This document shows, in pieces, positions 35,430-44,602 of a stretch of DNA of 64,000 nt. Source of the stretch: Loktanella atrilutea (GTDB taxonomy: Bacteria; Pseudomonadota; Alphaproteobacteria; Rhodobacterales; Rhodobacteraceae). Position 1 is the stretch's first letter. Each line of letters begins with the position of its first letter. The translations under genes were made by a program, and so were the position numbers. The notes below the pieces were generated by a model that was not told where the DNA came from, ran no database searches, and worked only from the letters and a program-made list of their open reading frames with translations. The stretch lies in assembly GCF_900128995.1 (NCBI RefSeq), contig NZ_FQUE01000001.1:682001-746000 (forward strand), read 5' to 3'.

Positions 35430-36800
35430 TCAGCTGGCCTTGGCTTCCGCCATCTTTTCGCGCCGCGCGCCGAGTTCCTCGGCCACGAGGAACGCCAGTT
35501 CCAGCGACTGGCTGGCGTTCAGCCGGGGGTCGCAAGCGGTGTGGTAGCGGCTCGACAGGTCCTCGTCCGTGACCGCCCGGACGCCGCCGGTGCATTCGGT
35601 CACGTCCTTGCCCGTCATCTCGAAATGCACGCCGCCGGGGATCGTGCCCTCTGCGTTGTGGATGTCGAAGAACTCGCGCACCTCGCGCAGCACGCTTTCG
35701 AACGGCCGGGTCTTGTAGCCCGAGGACGACTTGATCGTGTTGCCGTGCATCGGGTCGCAGGACCAGACGACCTTGGCGCCTTCCTCTTCCACGGCCTTGA
35801 TCAGCCGCGGCAGGTGATCGCCCACCTGCCCCGCACCGAACCGCGCAATCAGCGTCAGGCGACCGGCGTCGTTGTCGGGGTTCAAAGAGTTCATCAGCGA
35901 CTTGAGGTGGCCGGACGTCATGCTCGGCCCGCACTTCAGACCGATCGGGTTCATCACGCCCTTGCAGTATTCCACATGCGCGCCGTCCGGCTGCCGCGTG
36001 CGGTCGCCGATCCAGATCATGTGACCCGACCCAGCCAGCCACTTGCCAGAGGTGGAATCGACCCGCGTCAGCGCCTCTTCGTATTCCAGCAGCAGCGCCT
36101 CGTGGCTGGTGTAGAATTCAACCGTCTGCAATTCGTGGTTCGTCTCGGTGCTCAGCCCCGCCGCTTCCATGAAGTCGAGCGTATCGCTGATCCGGTTCGC
36201 CAGATCGCGGTATTTCTCGGCCTCGGGCTTGTCGGTGAACCCCAGCGTCCAGGCGTGGACCTTGTGCACGTCGGCGTAACCCCCCGTCGAGAACGCCCGC
36301 AGCAGGTTCAGCGAGGCCGCCGCCTGCAGGTAGGCCTGTTCCATCCGCGCCGGGTCCGGCATCCGGGATTCCGGCGTGAAGTCGAAACCGTTGATGATGT
36401 CGCCGCGGTAGCTGGGCAGCTCCTGTCCGCCCACCACCTCGGTCGGGGCGGACCGCGGCTTGGCCATCTGGCCCGCCATGCGCCCCAGCTTCACCACCGG
36501 GACCTTGGCGCCATAGGTCAGCACCATCGCCATCTGCAGCATCACCTTGAAGGTGTCGCGGATGCTGTCGGCGCTGAACTCGGCAAAGCTCTCGGCGCAG
36601 TCGCCGCCCTGCAGCAAGAACGCCTCGCCACGGCTGACCTTGGCCAGATGCGACCGCAGGCGGCGCGCCTCGCCCGCAAAGACCAGCGGCGGATAGGAAG
36701 ACAGCTTGCGCTCGACCGCGTCCAGGCTTGCGGCATCGGTATAATCCGGCATCTGCACCCGCGGCTTCGCGCGCCAGTCCGATTTTTTCCAGTTGGTCAT
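35430..36800 (-). CDS. aroG: 3-Deoxy-7-phosphoheptulonate synthase, class II
   Basis: A 456-residue class II DAHP synthase, the first step of the shikimate pathway (phosphoenolpyruvate plus erythrose 4-phosphate). Blocks include [12 protein letters not shown] near the N-terminus, [11 protein letters not shown] with the metal-binding Cys, [34 protein letters not shown] and [11 protein letters not shown]. The start MTNWKKSDW follows GGGAGGG, so upstream in-frame Mets are not needed. The terminator follows immediately. It is divergent from the GlxA-type regulator gene (188-bp gap). Confidence 0.97.
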   Translation of the reverse strand: MTNWKKSDWRAKPRVQMPDYTDAASLDAVERKLSSYPPLVFAGEARRLRSHLAKVSRGEAFLLQGGDCAESFAEFSADSIRDTFKVMLQMAMVLTYGAKVPVVKLGRMAGQMAKPRSAPTEVVGGQELPSYRGDIINGFDFTPESRMPDPARMEQAYLQAAASLNLLRAFSTGGYADVHKVHAWTLGFTDKPEAEKYRDLANRISDTLDFMEAAGLSTETNHELQTVEFYTSHEALLLEYEEALTRVDSTSGKWLAGSGHMIWIGDRTRQPDGAHVEYCKGVMNPIGLKCGPSMTSGHLKSLMNSLNPDNDAGRLTLIARFGAGQVGDHLPRLIKAVEEEGAKVVWSCDPMHGNTIKSSSGYKTRPFESVLREVREFFDIHNAEGTIPGGVHFEMTGKDVTECTGGVRAVTDEDLSSRYHTACDPRLNASQSLELAFLVAEELGARREKMAEAKAS

Positions 36801-36988
36801 CTGACCCTCCCGTGGCCGGTCCGTATTCATTCGAGCGGCGCTTATAGCGCGGGCGCCGTCGCGGGCCAATGGGGAATCGGGGTCGAAAAGCGACCGCTTC
36901 TGCCGCAAAAGATCATAATTCGGGCAGGCCCCCCTTGTGGCACCCGCCGTTCCGCGATTGTGTTTCGCGCAGAGTCAACGGGGTCGTC

Positions 36989-37990
36989 ATGCAAGTCGCG
37001 CCACAGATCATAGAGACCGGTCACACGGGCAAGCCGCGGCGCTTCGTCTTCGTGCTGCTGGACCAATTCACCATGCTTTGCTTCTCGGCCGCGATCGAAA
37101 GCCTGCGCATCGCCAACCGCACAGCGGGGCGCAAGCTCTATGACTGGACCATCCTCGGCGAGGGCGGCGAAACGGCGACCTGTTCCAATGGTTGCACCTT
37201 CCGGCTGGACGGCGACCTGATCGAGCTGGACCGCGACGACACCATCATGCTGTGCGGCGGCATCGACATCGCAGAGGCGACCACCCGCCGCATCCTGAAC
37301 TGGCTGCGCCGCGAGGCGCGCCGCGGCGCCGCCGTCGCGGGGCTGTGCACCGCGGGTTACACCATGGCACGGGCGGGACTGCTGAACGGGCGACGCGCCA
37401 CGATCCATTGGGAAAACCAGGACAGTTTCTCCGAGGAATTCGAGGACGTGAACCTGACCAAGTCGGTCTTCGTCATCGACGGCAACCGGATCACCACCGC
37501 CGGCGGCACGGCGTCCATCGACCTGATGTTGAAGATCGTGGCCGACGACCACGGCGAGGATCTGGCCAATGCGGTCGCCGACATCCTGATCTATTCCGCG
37601 ATCCGCACGGATCAGGACACCCAGCGCCTGTCGATCCCCACGCGCATCGGCGTGCGGCACCCCAAACTCAGCCGCGTGATCCAGCTGATGGAAAGCAATA
37701 TCGAGGATCCGATCAGCCCCGCGACGCTCGCCCATGACGTCGGCATGTCGACCCGGCAGCTGGAACGCCTGTTCCGCCGTTACCTGTCGCGCAGCCCCAA
37801 GCGGTATTACATGGAACTGCGCCTGTCGAAGGCGCGCAACCTGCTGATGCAGACCGACATGACGGTCATCAACGTGGCGCTGGCCTGCGGCTTTGCCTCG
37901 CCGTCGCACTTTTCCAAATGCTACCGGTCGCACTACGACACGACCCCCTACCGCGAACGCGGCACCCATGCGGGCAAGTTGCAGGCCTGA
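36989..37990 (+). CDS. GlxA family AraC-type transcriptional regulator
   Basis: A 333-residue regulator. The N-terminal DJ-1/PfpI-like domain (FVFVLLDQFTMLCFSAAIESLRIANR, GLCTAGYTMARAGLLNGRRATIHWE) has the nucleophile-elbow Cys in GLCTAGY. The C-terminal AraC helix-turn-helix pair is ISPATLAHDVGMSTRQLERLFRRY onward. This architecture is shared with GbdR/CdhR-type regulators of betaine, carnitine and amino-acid catabolism. The ligand here is unknown. The start MQVAPQ was chosen because earlier codons are unlike the family. The branched-chain amino-acid transporter operon follows 133 bp downstream. Confidence 0.9.
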   Translation: MQVAPQIIETGHTGKPRRFVFVLLDQFTMLCFSAAIESLRIANRTAGRKLYDWTILGEGGETATCSNGCTFRLDGDLIELDRDDTIMLCGGIDIAEATTRRILNWLRREARRGAAVAGLCTAGYTMARAGLLNGRRATIHWENQDSFSEEFEDVNLTKSVFVIDGNRITTAGGTASIDLMLKIVADDHGEDLANAVADILIYSAIRTDQDTQRLSIPTRIGVRHPKLSRVIQLMESNIEDPISPATLAHDVGMSTRQLERLFRRYLSRSPKRYYMELRLSKARNLLMQTDMTVINVALACGFASPSHFSKCYRSHYDTTPYRERGTHAGKLQA

Positions 37991-38123
37991 TCGCGATGCG
38001 CGGCCCGATCCGCCTGCAGACCTTGCGTCAATCGGGCGGAACGCCTTGAAATCGCGGCTTCACAATCCGTTCAGCGCTGCTAGTCTGCGCTGCAGAATAA
38101 TAAACCAACCTGGGAGACTTTCG

Positions 38124-39320
38124 ATGAACAAACTGCTTCTGGCGACCGCCGCCACCGCCCTGATGGCCGGACAGGCCTTTGCCGAGTCCCATACCGGCGA
38201 CATCAAGATCGGGGTCGAGCTTGGCTTTACCGGCCCGCTGGAATCCATCACCCCCGCCATGGGTGCCGGCGCCGACCTTGCGATCAAGGAAGTGAACGAC
38301 GCGGGCACGCTGCTGGACGGTGCCACCGTGACGGCCGTGCGCGCCGACAGCACCTGCATCGACGCGGGTGCCGCGACGGCCGCGGCCGAAGGTCTCGTGA
38401 CCGGCGACATGGTCAATGCGATCATGGGCGCCGACTGCTCCGGCGTGACCGGCGCGATCCTGCAGAACGTGGCCCGCCCCAACGGCATCGTGATGATCTC
38501 CCCCTCCGCCACCTCGCCCGCCCTGTCGGACGCAGAAGATGACGGTTTGTTCTTCCGCACCGCACCGTCGGACGCGCGTCAAGGCGTCGTGATGACAGAG
38601 ATCCTGATGGACAAGGGCATCAAGACCGTCGCCGTGACCTACACCAACAACGACTACGGCAAGGGTCTGGCCGACAGCTTCGAGGCGGCCTTCAAGGAAG
38701 CCGGTGGCGAGGTCACGATCTCTGCCGCGCACGAGGACGGCAAGGGCGACTATTCGTCCGAGGTGGCCGCACTGGCCGCTGCCGGCGGCGACGTGCTGGT
38801 CGTGGCCGGCTATACCGACCAGGGCGGCAAGGGCATCATCCAGAACGCGCTCGACACCGGCGCCTTCGACACCTTCGTCCTGCCTGACGGCATGGTCGGC
38901 CAGCAGCTGGTGGATGACATCGGCGAGGGGCTGAACGGGTCCTTCGGCCAGTTCCCCGGCACCGACAGCCAGGGCGCAGAGCTGTTCCAGGCGATGGCGA
39001 AAGAAGCGGGCTTCGACGGCACCGGGGCCTTCGCACCGGAATCCTACGACGCCGCGGCGCTGATCATGCTGGCGATGGAGGCGGCAAAGTCCAATCAGTC
39101 CGCAGACTTCAAGGACAAGGTCATGGACGTCGCCAACGCGCCGGGCACCGAAATCTTTCCGGGCGAGCTGGCCAAGGCGATCGACCTGCTGAAGGCGGGA
39201 GAGGACATCGATTATGTCGGCGCGACCGCGGTCGAACTGATCGGACCCGGCGAATCCGCGGGCAACTACCGCGAGATCGAGATCAAGGACGGCAAGATCG
39301 AGACCGTCAAGTTCCGCTGA
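38124..39320 (+). CDS. Branched-chain amino-acid-type ABC substrate-binding protein
   Basis: A 398-residue periplasmic binding protein (Peripla_BP_6). The signal peptide is MNKLLLATAATALMAGQAFA. The mature part starts ESHTGDIKIGVELGFTGPLESITPAMGAGADLAIKEVN, and carries IMGADCSGVTGAIL and VTYTNNDYGKGLADSF blocks. The start follows GGGAG. It heads a complete liv operon. A stable hairpin after its stop (39332-39357) fits high expression relative to downstream genes. The ligand may be branched-chain amino acids or related amides; specificity cannot be read from sequence. Confidence 0.95.
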   Translation: MNKLLLATAATALMAGQAFAESHTGDIKIGVELGFTGPLESITPAMGAGADLAIKEVNDAGTLLDGATVTAVRADSTCIDAGAATAAAEGLVTGDMVNAIMGADCSGVTGAILQNVARPNGIVMISPSATSPALSDAEDDGLFFRTAPSDARQGVVMTEILMDKGIKTVAVTYTNNDYGKGLADSFEAAFKEAGGEVTISAAHEDGKGDYSSEVAALAAAGGDVLVVAGYTDQGGKGIIQNALDTGAFDTFVLPDGMVGQQLVDDIGEGLNGSFGQFPGTDSQGAELFQAMAKEAGFDGTGAFAPESYDAAALIMLAMEAAKSNQSADFKDKVMDVANAPGTEIFPGELAKAIDLLKAGEDIDYVGATAVELIGPGESAGNYREIEIKDGKIETVKFR

Positions 39321-39331
39321 ACCGAAACCGG

Positions 39332-39357
39332 ACGGCGCGGAAGGTTTTCCGCGCCGT
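39332..39357 (+). terminator. Intercistronic hairpin after the liv binding-protein gene
   Basis: A perfect 11-bp stem ACGGCGCGGAA / TTCCGCGCCGT with loop GGTT has no T-tract. It probably acts as a partial terminator or mRNA stabiliser. Confidence 0.6.
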
Positions 39358-39404
39358 TCCAATAGCTTGCGGCGCACTCTGAATGGGCCGGACGGGGACA
39401 CCGC

Positions 39405-40190
39405 ATGATCGTCGTTGAAAATCTGGTGAAGACCTTTGGTGGTTTTCACGCCGTGGACGGGGCGAGCCTGACAATCCGCGAAGGGTCGATCACCGGGCTG
39501 ATCGGGCCCAACGGCGCCGGAAAGACCACGCTTTTCAACGTGATCGCGGGCGTTCTTCAGCCGACCTCTGGCCGCGTGACGATGCAGGGGCAGGACATCA
39601 CCGGCCTGCCGCCGCACGACCTGTTCCACCGCGGCTTGCTGCGCACCTTCCAGATCGCGCACGAATTCCCTTCCATGACCTGCCGCGAGAACCTGATGAT
39701 GGTCCCCGCGGGCCAGACTGGCGAGACCCTGTGGAACACCTGGTTCGGCCGCAAGCGGATCGCGAACGAGGAACGCGCCCTGCGGGCGAAAGCCGACGAA
39801 GTGCTGGACTTCCTGACGGTGTCCCATCTGGCCGACCACAAGGCGGGACAGATCTCTGGCGGGCAGAAGAAGCTGCTGGAACTGGGCCGCACGATGATGG
39901 TCGATGCCCGGATCGTGTTTCTGGACGAGGTCGGCGCCGGCGTGAACCGCACGCTGCTGAACACCATCGGCGACGCCATCCTGCGGTTGAATCAAGAGCG
40001 CGGCTATACATTCGTCGTGATCGAGCACGACATGGATTTCATCGAACGTCTCTGCGATCCGGTGATCTGCATGGCCGAAGGCCGCGTGCTGGCCGAAGGC
40101 ACGCTGGCCGAGATCAAGGCCAACGAGCAGGTGATCGAGGCCTATCTCGGGACCGGCCTCAAAAACAAAGATCAGGTGGCAACTGCATGA
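39405..40190 (+). CDS. livG: Branched-chain amino-acid ABC ATPase LivG
   Basis: A 261-residue ABC ATPase. Walker A is GPNGAGKTT, the Q-loop region RTFQIAHEFPSMT, and the signature is ISGGQKKLLELGR. Walker B VFLDEVGAGVN is unusual: the common LDEP(A/T)AG is LDEVGAG, though the catalytic Glu is present. The H-loop is VIEHDMDF. The C-terminal EVIEAYLG-type end (QVIEAYLGTG) is typical of LivG. It is co-transcribed with livF 117 bp downstream, with a repeat element between. Confidence 0.95.
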   Translation: MIVVENLVKTFGGFHAVDGASLTIREGSITGLIGPNGAGKTTLFNVIAGVLQPTSGRVTMQGQDITGLPPHDLFHRGLLRTFQIAHEFPSMTCRENLMMVPAGQTGETLWNTWFGRKRIANEERALRAKADEVLDFLTVSHLADHKAGQISGGQKKLLELGRTMMVDARIVFLDEVGAGVNRTLLNTIGDAILRLNQERGYTFVVIEHDMDFIERLCDPVICMAEGRVLAEGTLAEIKANEQVIEAYLGTGLKNKDQVATA

Positions 40191-40219
40191 TGTGTCCGCA
40201 CTTTTGGCCAGCGGCGGCA

Positions 40220-40285
40220 GGGGGCTGTCTGCCCCCTCTGCGCTGCCGCGCATTCACCCCCGAAGGTATTTTCGACGAGAAGAAG
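40220..40285 (+). repeat. Hairpin plus 21-bp intergenic repeat, copy 3
   Basis: The hairpin GGGGGC-TGTCT-GCCCCC (40220-40236) is followed by G plus GTATTTTCGACGAGAAGAAG (40265-40285). This copy lies inside an operon, between livG and livF, 22 bp before the livF start. Confidence 0.8.
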
Positions 40286-40307
40286 ACCCGACCGGAAGGG
40301 CTGGCGC

Positions 40308-41129
40308 ATGTCTGACACCCCCTACCAGGACGATCGCGGCAACAAGGACCGGTCGATCACCAGACCGGGCGGCGGCACGGCGCAGCCGCATGCGCCGGGG
40401 CGCACGACGCCCGCCCCCGGCACGCCGTTCCTGATCGGCGACGCGATGACGGGCGGCTACGGCAAGGGGCCGGACATCCTGCATGCCTGCACCATCGCCG
40501 TCGATCCGGGCGAGATCGCCGTGATCGTCGGCCCCAACGGCGCCGGCAAGTCGACGGCGATGAAGGCGATGTTCGGGATGCTCGACGTGCGGTCGGGCCA
40601 CGTGATGCTGGACGGCGAGGACATCACCGACCTGTCGCCGCAGCAGCGGGTCGTCAAGGGGATGGGCTTCGTGCCGCAGACGCAGAACATCTTCACCTCG
40701 ATGACGGTGGAGGAGAACCTCGAGATGGGTGCCTTCATCCGCCGCGACGATTTTCGAGACACGATGGCGCAGATCTACGACCTGTTTCCGATCCTGAAGG
40801 AAAAGCGCCTGCAGCCCGCGGGCGAACTGTCCGGCGGCCAGCGCCAGCAGGTCGCCGTGGGCCGGGCGCTGATGACCAAACCCAAGGTACTGATGCTGGA
40901 CGAGCCCACCGCCGGTGTCAGCCCGATCGTGATGGACGAGCTCTTCGACCGCATCATCGAGGTCGCCCGCACCGGCATCCCGATCCTGATGGTCGAACAG
41001 AATGCCCGGCAGGCCCTCGAGATCGCCGACAAGGCCTATGTCCTCGTGCAGGGCGCCAACGCCCATACGGGCACCGGCAAGGAACTGCTCGCCGACCCCG
41101 AGGTGCGGCGGAGTTTTCTGGGCGGATGA
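40308..41129 (+). CDS. livF: Branched-chain amino-acid ABC ATPase LivF
   Basis: A 273-residue ABC ATPase with Walker A GPNGAGKST, Q-loop GFVPQTQNIFTSMTVEENL, signature LSGGQRQQVAVGRAL, Walker B VLMLDEPTAGVS and H-loop VEQN, a LivF hallmark. An N-terminal extension of about 40 Pro/Gly/Thr-rich residues precedes the usual start of the domain (IGDAMTGGYG), so a shorter start is possible. Its stop overlaps the ATG of the small secreted protein gene (ATGA). Confidence 0.94.
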   Translation: MSDTPYQDDRGNKDRSITRPGGGTAQPHAPGRTTPAPGTPFLIGDAMTGGYGKGPDILHACTIAVDPGEIAVIVGPNGAGKSTAMKAMFGMLDVRSGHVMLDGEDITDLSPQQRVVKGMGFVPQTQNIFTSMTVEENLEMGAFIRRDDFRDTMAQIYDLFPILKEKRLQPAGELSGGQRQQVAVGRALMTKPKVLMLDEPTAGVSPIVMDELFDRIIEVARTGIPILMVEQNARQALEIADKAYVLVQGANAHTGTGKELLADPEVRRSFLGG

Positions 41130-41512
41130 TGCGCGCCGTGATCCTCACCGGTGCGCTGGCCTGCCATGCGACGCTCGCCGCGGCGGAGGGTGCGGTGCAG
41201 GTGCTGTCCTGCACCGCCACCACCTCCTGTGATGAGCGGGGGTCCTGCACGCCCGCGACCGATGCGGTAACCTTCACCCTGACCCCGGTGCAGGTGGATG
41301 CGGACGGCGCCGGGCAGTTCACCATTGCCTACGGTGATGTTACGGCCCAGATGGGCAGCCTGTCCCGGACCGGCCCCTTCGTCTGGGCCGAGGGCGAGGC
41401 CGACACACAAAGTCTGCTGGTCAGCGGCCCGGACAGCCTCGTCTGGGTCCGGCAGGACCGCGGCACGCCCAATGCCACCACACTCTTTCTGACCTGCAAG
41501 GACCCGGCCTGA
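41126..41512 (+). CDS. Small secreted protein with four cysteines inside the liv operon
   Basis: A 128-residue unrecognised protein with a signal peptide (MMRAVILTGALACHATLAAA). The mature ~108 residues contain four Cys (29, 35, 41 and 124), enough for two disulfides, and otherwise look like a small beta-rich domain. It is coupled on both sides: ATGA overlap with livF and TGATG overlap with livH, so it is made together with the transporter. It could be a periplasmic accessory. No family was recognised. Confidence 0.75.
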   Translation: MMRAVILTGALACHATLAAAEGAVQVLSCTATTSCDERGSCTPATDAVTFTLTPVQVDADGAGQFTIAYGDVTAQMGSLSRTGPFVWAEGEADTQSLLVSGPDSLVWVRQDRGTPNATTLFLTCKDPA

Positions 41513-42522
41513 TGGAACTGCTCAACGGTCTCGTCTTTCTGACGAACTTCGTCATCGTCCCGGCGCTGGCCTATGGCGCGCAGCTGGCCATCGGCGCGCT
41601 GGGGGTCACGCTGGTCTATGCGATCCTGCGGTTTTCCAACTTCGCCCACGGCGACACCATGGCCTTCGGCACTGCCGTCACGATCAAGGTGACAGCAGTG
41701 CTGGTGGCGCTTGGGGTGACGCTGGGACCCTTGCCGACGGCCCTGCTTGCGCTGCCCGTGGGGATCGCCGCGACGGGGCTTCTGCTGTTGGGGACCGACT
41801 GGCTGGTCTACAAGTTCTACCGCGAGCAGAAGGCGAAGCCGGTGATCCTCGTGATCGTCTCGCTCGGCGTCATGTTCGTGCTGAACGGCCTGACCCGTGT
41901 CTTCATCGGCGTGCGCGACATCCAGTTCGCCGACGGCGCGCGGTTCCTGTTCACCGTGCAGCAGTTCAAGGCCTGGTCCGGGCTGGACGAAGGGCTGGCG
42001 GTCCGCACGACGCAGGCGATCACGCTGGTCACGGCGGCGATCACGGTGGCGGTGCTGTTCTGGTTCCTGAACAAGACCCGCACCGGCAAGTCGATGCGGG
42101 CCTTTTCAGACAACGAGGATCTGGCCCTGCTGTCGGGCATCGACCCCGACCGCGTGGTCCGCGTGACATGGCTGATCGTCGCGGCGCTCGCGACCATCGC
42201 GGGGGTGCTCTACGGGCTCGACAAGTCGTTCAAGGCCTTCACCTACTTCCAGCTGCTGCTGCCGATCTTCGCCGCCGCCATCGTAGGCGGCATCGGCAAC
42301 CCGGTGGGTGCCATCGCGGGCGGCTTTCTGATCGCCTTCGCCGAGGTCACGGTGACCTATCCGCTGAAGAAGGTGCTGACCTACTGGCTGCCTGACGGCA
42401 TGGGGCCCGACGGGCTCGTCCAACTGCTGTCGGGCGACTACAAGTTCGCCGTCAGCTTCATGATCCTGCTGATCGTGCTGCTGTTCAAACCGACCGGCCT
42501 GTTCAAGGGGCAGAGCATATGA
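41512..42522 (+). CDS. livH: Branched-chain amino-acid ABC permease LivH
   Basis: A 336-residue membrane permease of the BPD_transp_2 type with about eight helices. The N-terminal GALGVTLVYAILRFSNFAHGD motif, the EAA-like region MRAFSDNEDLALLSGIDPDRV, and GGIGNPVGAIAGGFLIAFAE near the end are typical of LivH. The start is in a TGATG overlap with the upstream small gene, and its stop overlaps livM (ATGA). Confidence 0.95.
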   Translation: MELLNGLVFLTNFVIVPALAYGAQLAIGALGVTLVYAILRFSNFAHGDTMAFGTAVTIKVTAVLVALGVTLGPLPTALLALPVGIAATGLLLLGTDWLVYKFYREQKAKPVILVIVSLGVMFVLNGLTRVFIGVRDIQFADGARFLFTVQQFKAWSGLDEGLAVRTTQAITLVTAAITVAVLFWFLNKTRTGKSMRAFSDNEDLALLSGIDPDRVVRVTWLIVAALATIAGVLYGLDKSFKAFTYFQLLLPIFAAAIVGGIGNPVGAIAGGFLIAFAEVTVTYPLKKVLTYWLPDGMGPDGLVQLLSGDYKFAVSFMILLIVLLFKPTGLFKGQSI

Positions 42523-43853
42523 CCGACCGCCGTCGCACCGGCCTGTTCGCGGGCCTCGTCGCGCTGCTGATCCTCGGCACCGGGTTTTTCGACAACTGGA
42601 ACCTCGCGCTCATCATCCTGAACTACGGGTTGATCTCTGCCATCATGGCGCTGGGGGTGAACCTGCAGTGGGGTCTGGCCGGACTCTTCAACGTCGGCAT
42701 CATGGGCTTCGTGGCGCTGGGGGGCCTCGCCTCTGTCCTGCTGTCGATGCCGCCGGTCCGCGAAAGCTGGGCCGCAGGCGGCGGGCGCACGCTTTTGGGG
42801 CTGGCGATCGGGGCGGTGGCGATCGTGGCGCTGGTTGCGGTCTACAAGCGGATGCGCAAGGGGCGCACGCGCGCCTTCGTCATGCTGGCGCTGACCATCG
42901 CGGGCTTCTTCGCCTTCCGCACCGTGTTCGACGGCGGGGTAGAGGCGATCGAGGCGGTGAACGCGGCCTCTGCCGGCTACCTCGGCGGGCTGAACTTCGG
43001 CGGTGACACGGGACGCGACTGGTGGTGGATGCCGATTCTCGGCTGGCCGGTGGGCGGGTTGCTGGCCGCGGGCGCCGCATGGGCCATCGGCAAGACGGCG
43101 CTGGGGCTGCGCAGCGATTACCTTGCCATCGCGACGCTGGGCATCGCGGAAATCATCATCGCCGTGCTGAAGAACGAGAACTGGCTGTCGCGCGGCGTGC
43201 AGAACGTGACCGGCCTGCCCCGCCCCGTGCCGTACGAGACCGATCTGCAGGCCGATCCCGCCTTCGTCGCCGCGGCGGCCGAATTCGGCATCGACCCGAC
43301 GACGGCCTCGACGCTCACGGTCAAGCTGGCCTACGCCGGGCTCTTTGCCGTTTTCCTCATCGTGATCCTGATCCTCGCGCAACGGGCCCTGCATTCCCCC
43401 TGGGGCCGCATGATGCGGGCGATCCGCGACAACGAGGTCGCGGCAGAGGCGATGGGCAAGGACGTCACCCGCCGCCATCTGCAGATCTTCATCATCGGAT
43501 CTGCGATCTGCGGGCTGGCGGGCGCGATGATGACGACGCTCGACGGGCAGTTGACGCCCGCCTCCTACCAGCCGCTGCGCTTCACCTTCCTCGTCTGGGT
43601 CATGGTGATCGTCGGCGGTTCCGGCAACAACATCGGCGCGGCGCTGGGGGGCATGCTGATCTGGTGGCTTTGGGTCGCCGTAGGCGAATACGGGCCCGAC
43701 CTGATGATCTGGGCAACCTCGGCCCTGCACGCGGATTCCGCGCTGAAGGCCAGCCTGATCGATTCCGCGCCGCAGATGCGGTTCCTCGTCATGGGGACGG
43801 TGCTGTTGCTGATCCTGCGGTTCAGCCCCCGCGGCATCCTGCCCGAAAAGTAG
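42519..43853 (+). CDS. livM: Branched-chain amino-acid ABC permease LivM
   Basis: A 444-residue membrane permease, longer than E. coli LivM by an insertion containing extra hydrophobic and charged segments (residues ~85-150). The conserved LivM parts are [66 protein letters not shown] and [13 protein letters not shown]. It pairs with LivH to form the pore. It overlaps livH by four bases and is the last transport gene; psd follows 83 bp later. Confidence 0.95.
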   Translation: MTDRRRTGLFAGLVALLILGTGFFDNWNLALIILNYGLISAIMALGVNLQWGLAGLFNVGIMGFVALGGLASVLLSMPPVRESWAAGGGRTLLGLAIGAVAIVALVAVYKRMRKGRTRAFVMLALTIAGFFAFRTVFDGGVEAIEAVNAASAGYLGGLNFGGDTGRDWWWMPILGWPVGGLLAAGAAWAIGKTALGLRSDYLAIATLGIAEIIIAVLKNENWLSRGVQNVTGLPRPVPYETDLQADPAFVAAAAEFGIDPTTASTLTVKLAYAGLFAVFLIVILILAQRALHSPWGRMMRAIRDNEVAAEAMGKDVTRRHLQIFIIGSAICGLAGAMMTTLDGQLTPASYQPLRFTFLVWVMVIVGGSGNNIGAALGGMLIWWLWVAVGEYGPDLMIWATSALHADSALKASLIDSAPQMRFLVMGTVLLLILRFSPRGILPEK

Positions 43854-43936
43854 GCCGCGGCCCCGCGATCGGCCTTGCGCTTCACGCCCTCACACCTATG
43901 AGGGGTGAATGGCACCTCATTACGGGACCGACGCGC

Positions 43937-44599
43937 ATGAACATGGCCAGCACCTTCATCAAGCCGATGCACCCCGAGGGGCGGCGCTTCGTCGCGATCT
44001 TCGGCGCGGTCACGCTGGTGCTGTTCCTGATCTGGGACCCGCTGGGCTGGCTGGGCGTGCTGCTGACGGTCTGGTGCTACTACTTCTTCCGCGATCCGGA
44101 GCGTGTGACGCCCGACCGCCCGGGCCTTGTCATCAGCCCCGCAGACGGCATCGTCAGCCTGATCGAACCCGCCGTCCCGCCGGCAGAGCTTGGGATGGCC
44201 GACGTGCCCCTGACCCGGGTCAGCGTCTTCATGAACGTCTTCAACTGCCATGTGAACCGCGCGCCGGTGGCGGGCACGGTCAAGGCCATCGCCTATCGGC
44301 CGGGCAAGTTCTTCAATGCGTCGCTGGACAAGGCGAGCGTGGATAACGAGCGCAACTCACTGCGGATCACCATGGCTGACGGGCGCGACATCGCCGTGGT
44401 GCAGATCGCGGGCCTCGTCGCCCGAAGGATCGTCTGCTTCGTGAAACCGGAGGCACCGCTTGCCGCCGGCGAACGCTTTGGCCTGATCCGCTTCGGGTCG
44501 CGCCTCGACGTCTATCTGCCCGACGGCGTGGCGCCGCTGGTCGCCATCGGCCAGACCATGGTCGCGGGCGAGACCGTCATCGCAGATCTGAAGGGCTGA
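43937..44599 (+). CDS. psd: Phosphatidylserine decarboxylase proenzyme (short type)
   Basis: A 220-residue membrane-associated enzyme converting phosphatidylserine to phosphatidylethanolamine. It is of the compact type found in alphaproteobacteria. A membrane segment is at ~20-50, then [29 protein letters not shown], and the self-cleavage site [11 protein letters not shown], where Gly187-Ser188 yields the pyruvoyl cofactor. The start MNMASTF was chosen; an ATG at 43898 would add 13 residues unlike the family. It is followed 3 bp later by pssA, giving the complete PS-to-PE pathway. Confidence 0.95.
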   Translation: MNMASTFIKPMHPEGRRFVAIFGAVTLVLFLIWDPLGWLGVLLTVWCYYFFRDPERVTPDRPGLVISPADGIVSLIEPAVPPAELGMADVPLTRVSVFMNVFNCHVNRAPVAGTVKAIAYRPGKFFNASLDKASVDNERNSLRITMADGRDIAVVQIAGLVARRIVCFVKPEAPLAAGERFGLIRFGSRLDVYLPDGVAPLVAIGQTMVAGETVIADLKG

Positions 44600-44602
44600 G
44601 GC

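Noticed and set aside
35289-37013. 574-codon open frame antisense to DAHP synthase
   Set aside because: Same reason; the conserved enzyme is on the minus strand.
38028-40253. Very long open frame antisense to the liv binding protein and livG (741 codons)
   Set aside because: It mirrors strong coding genes on the other strand, has repetitive Gly/Ala/Arg/His composition and no domain; typical shadow frame in GC-rich DNA.
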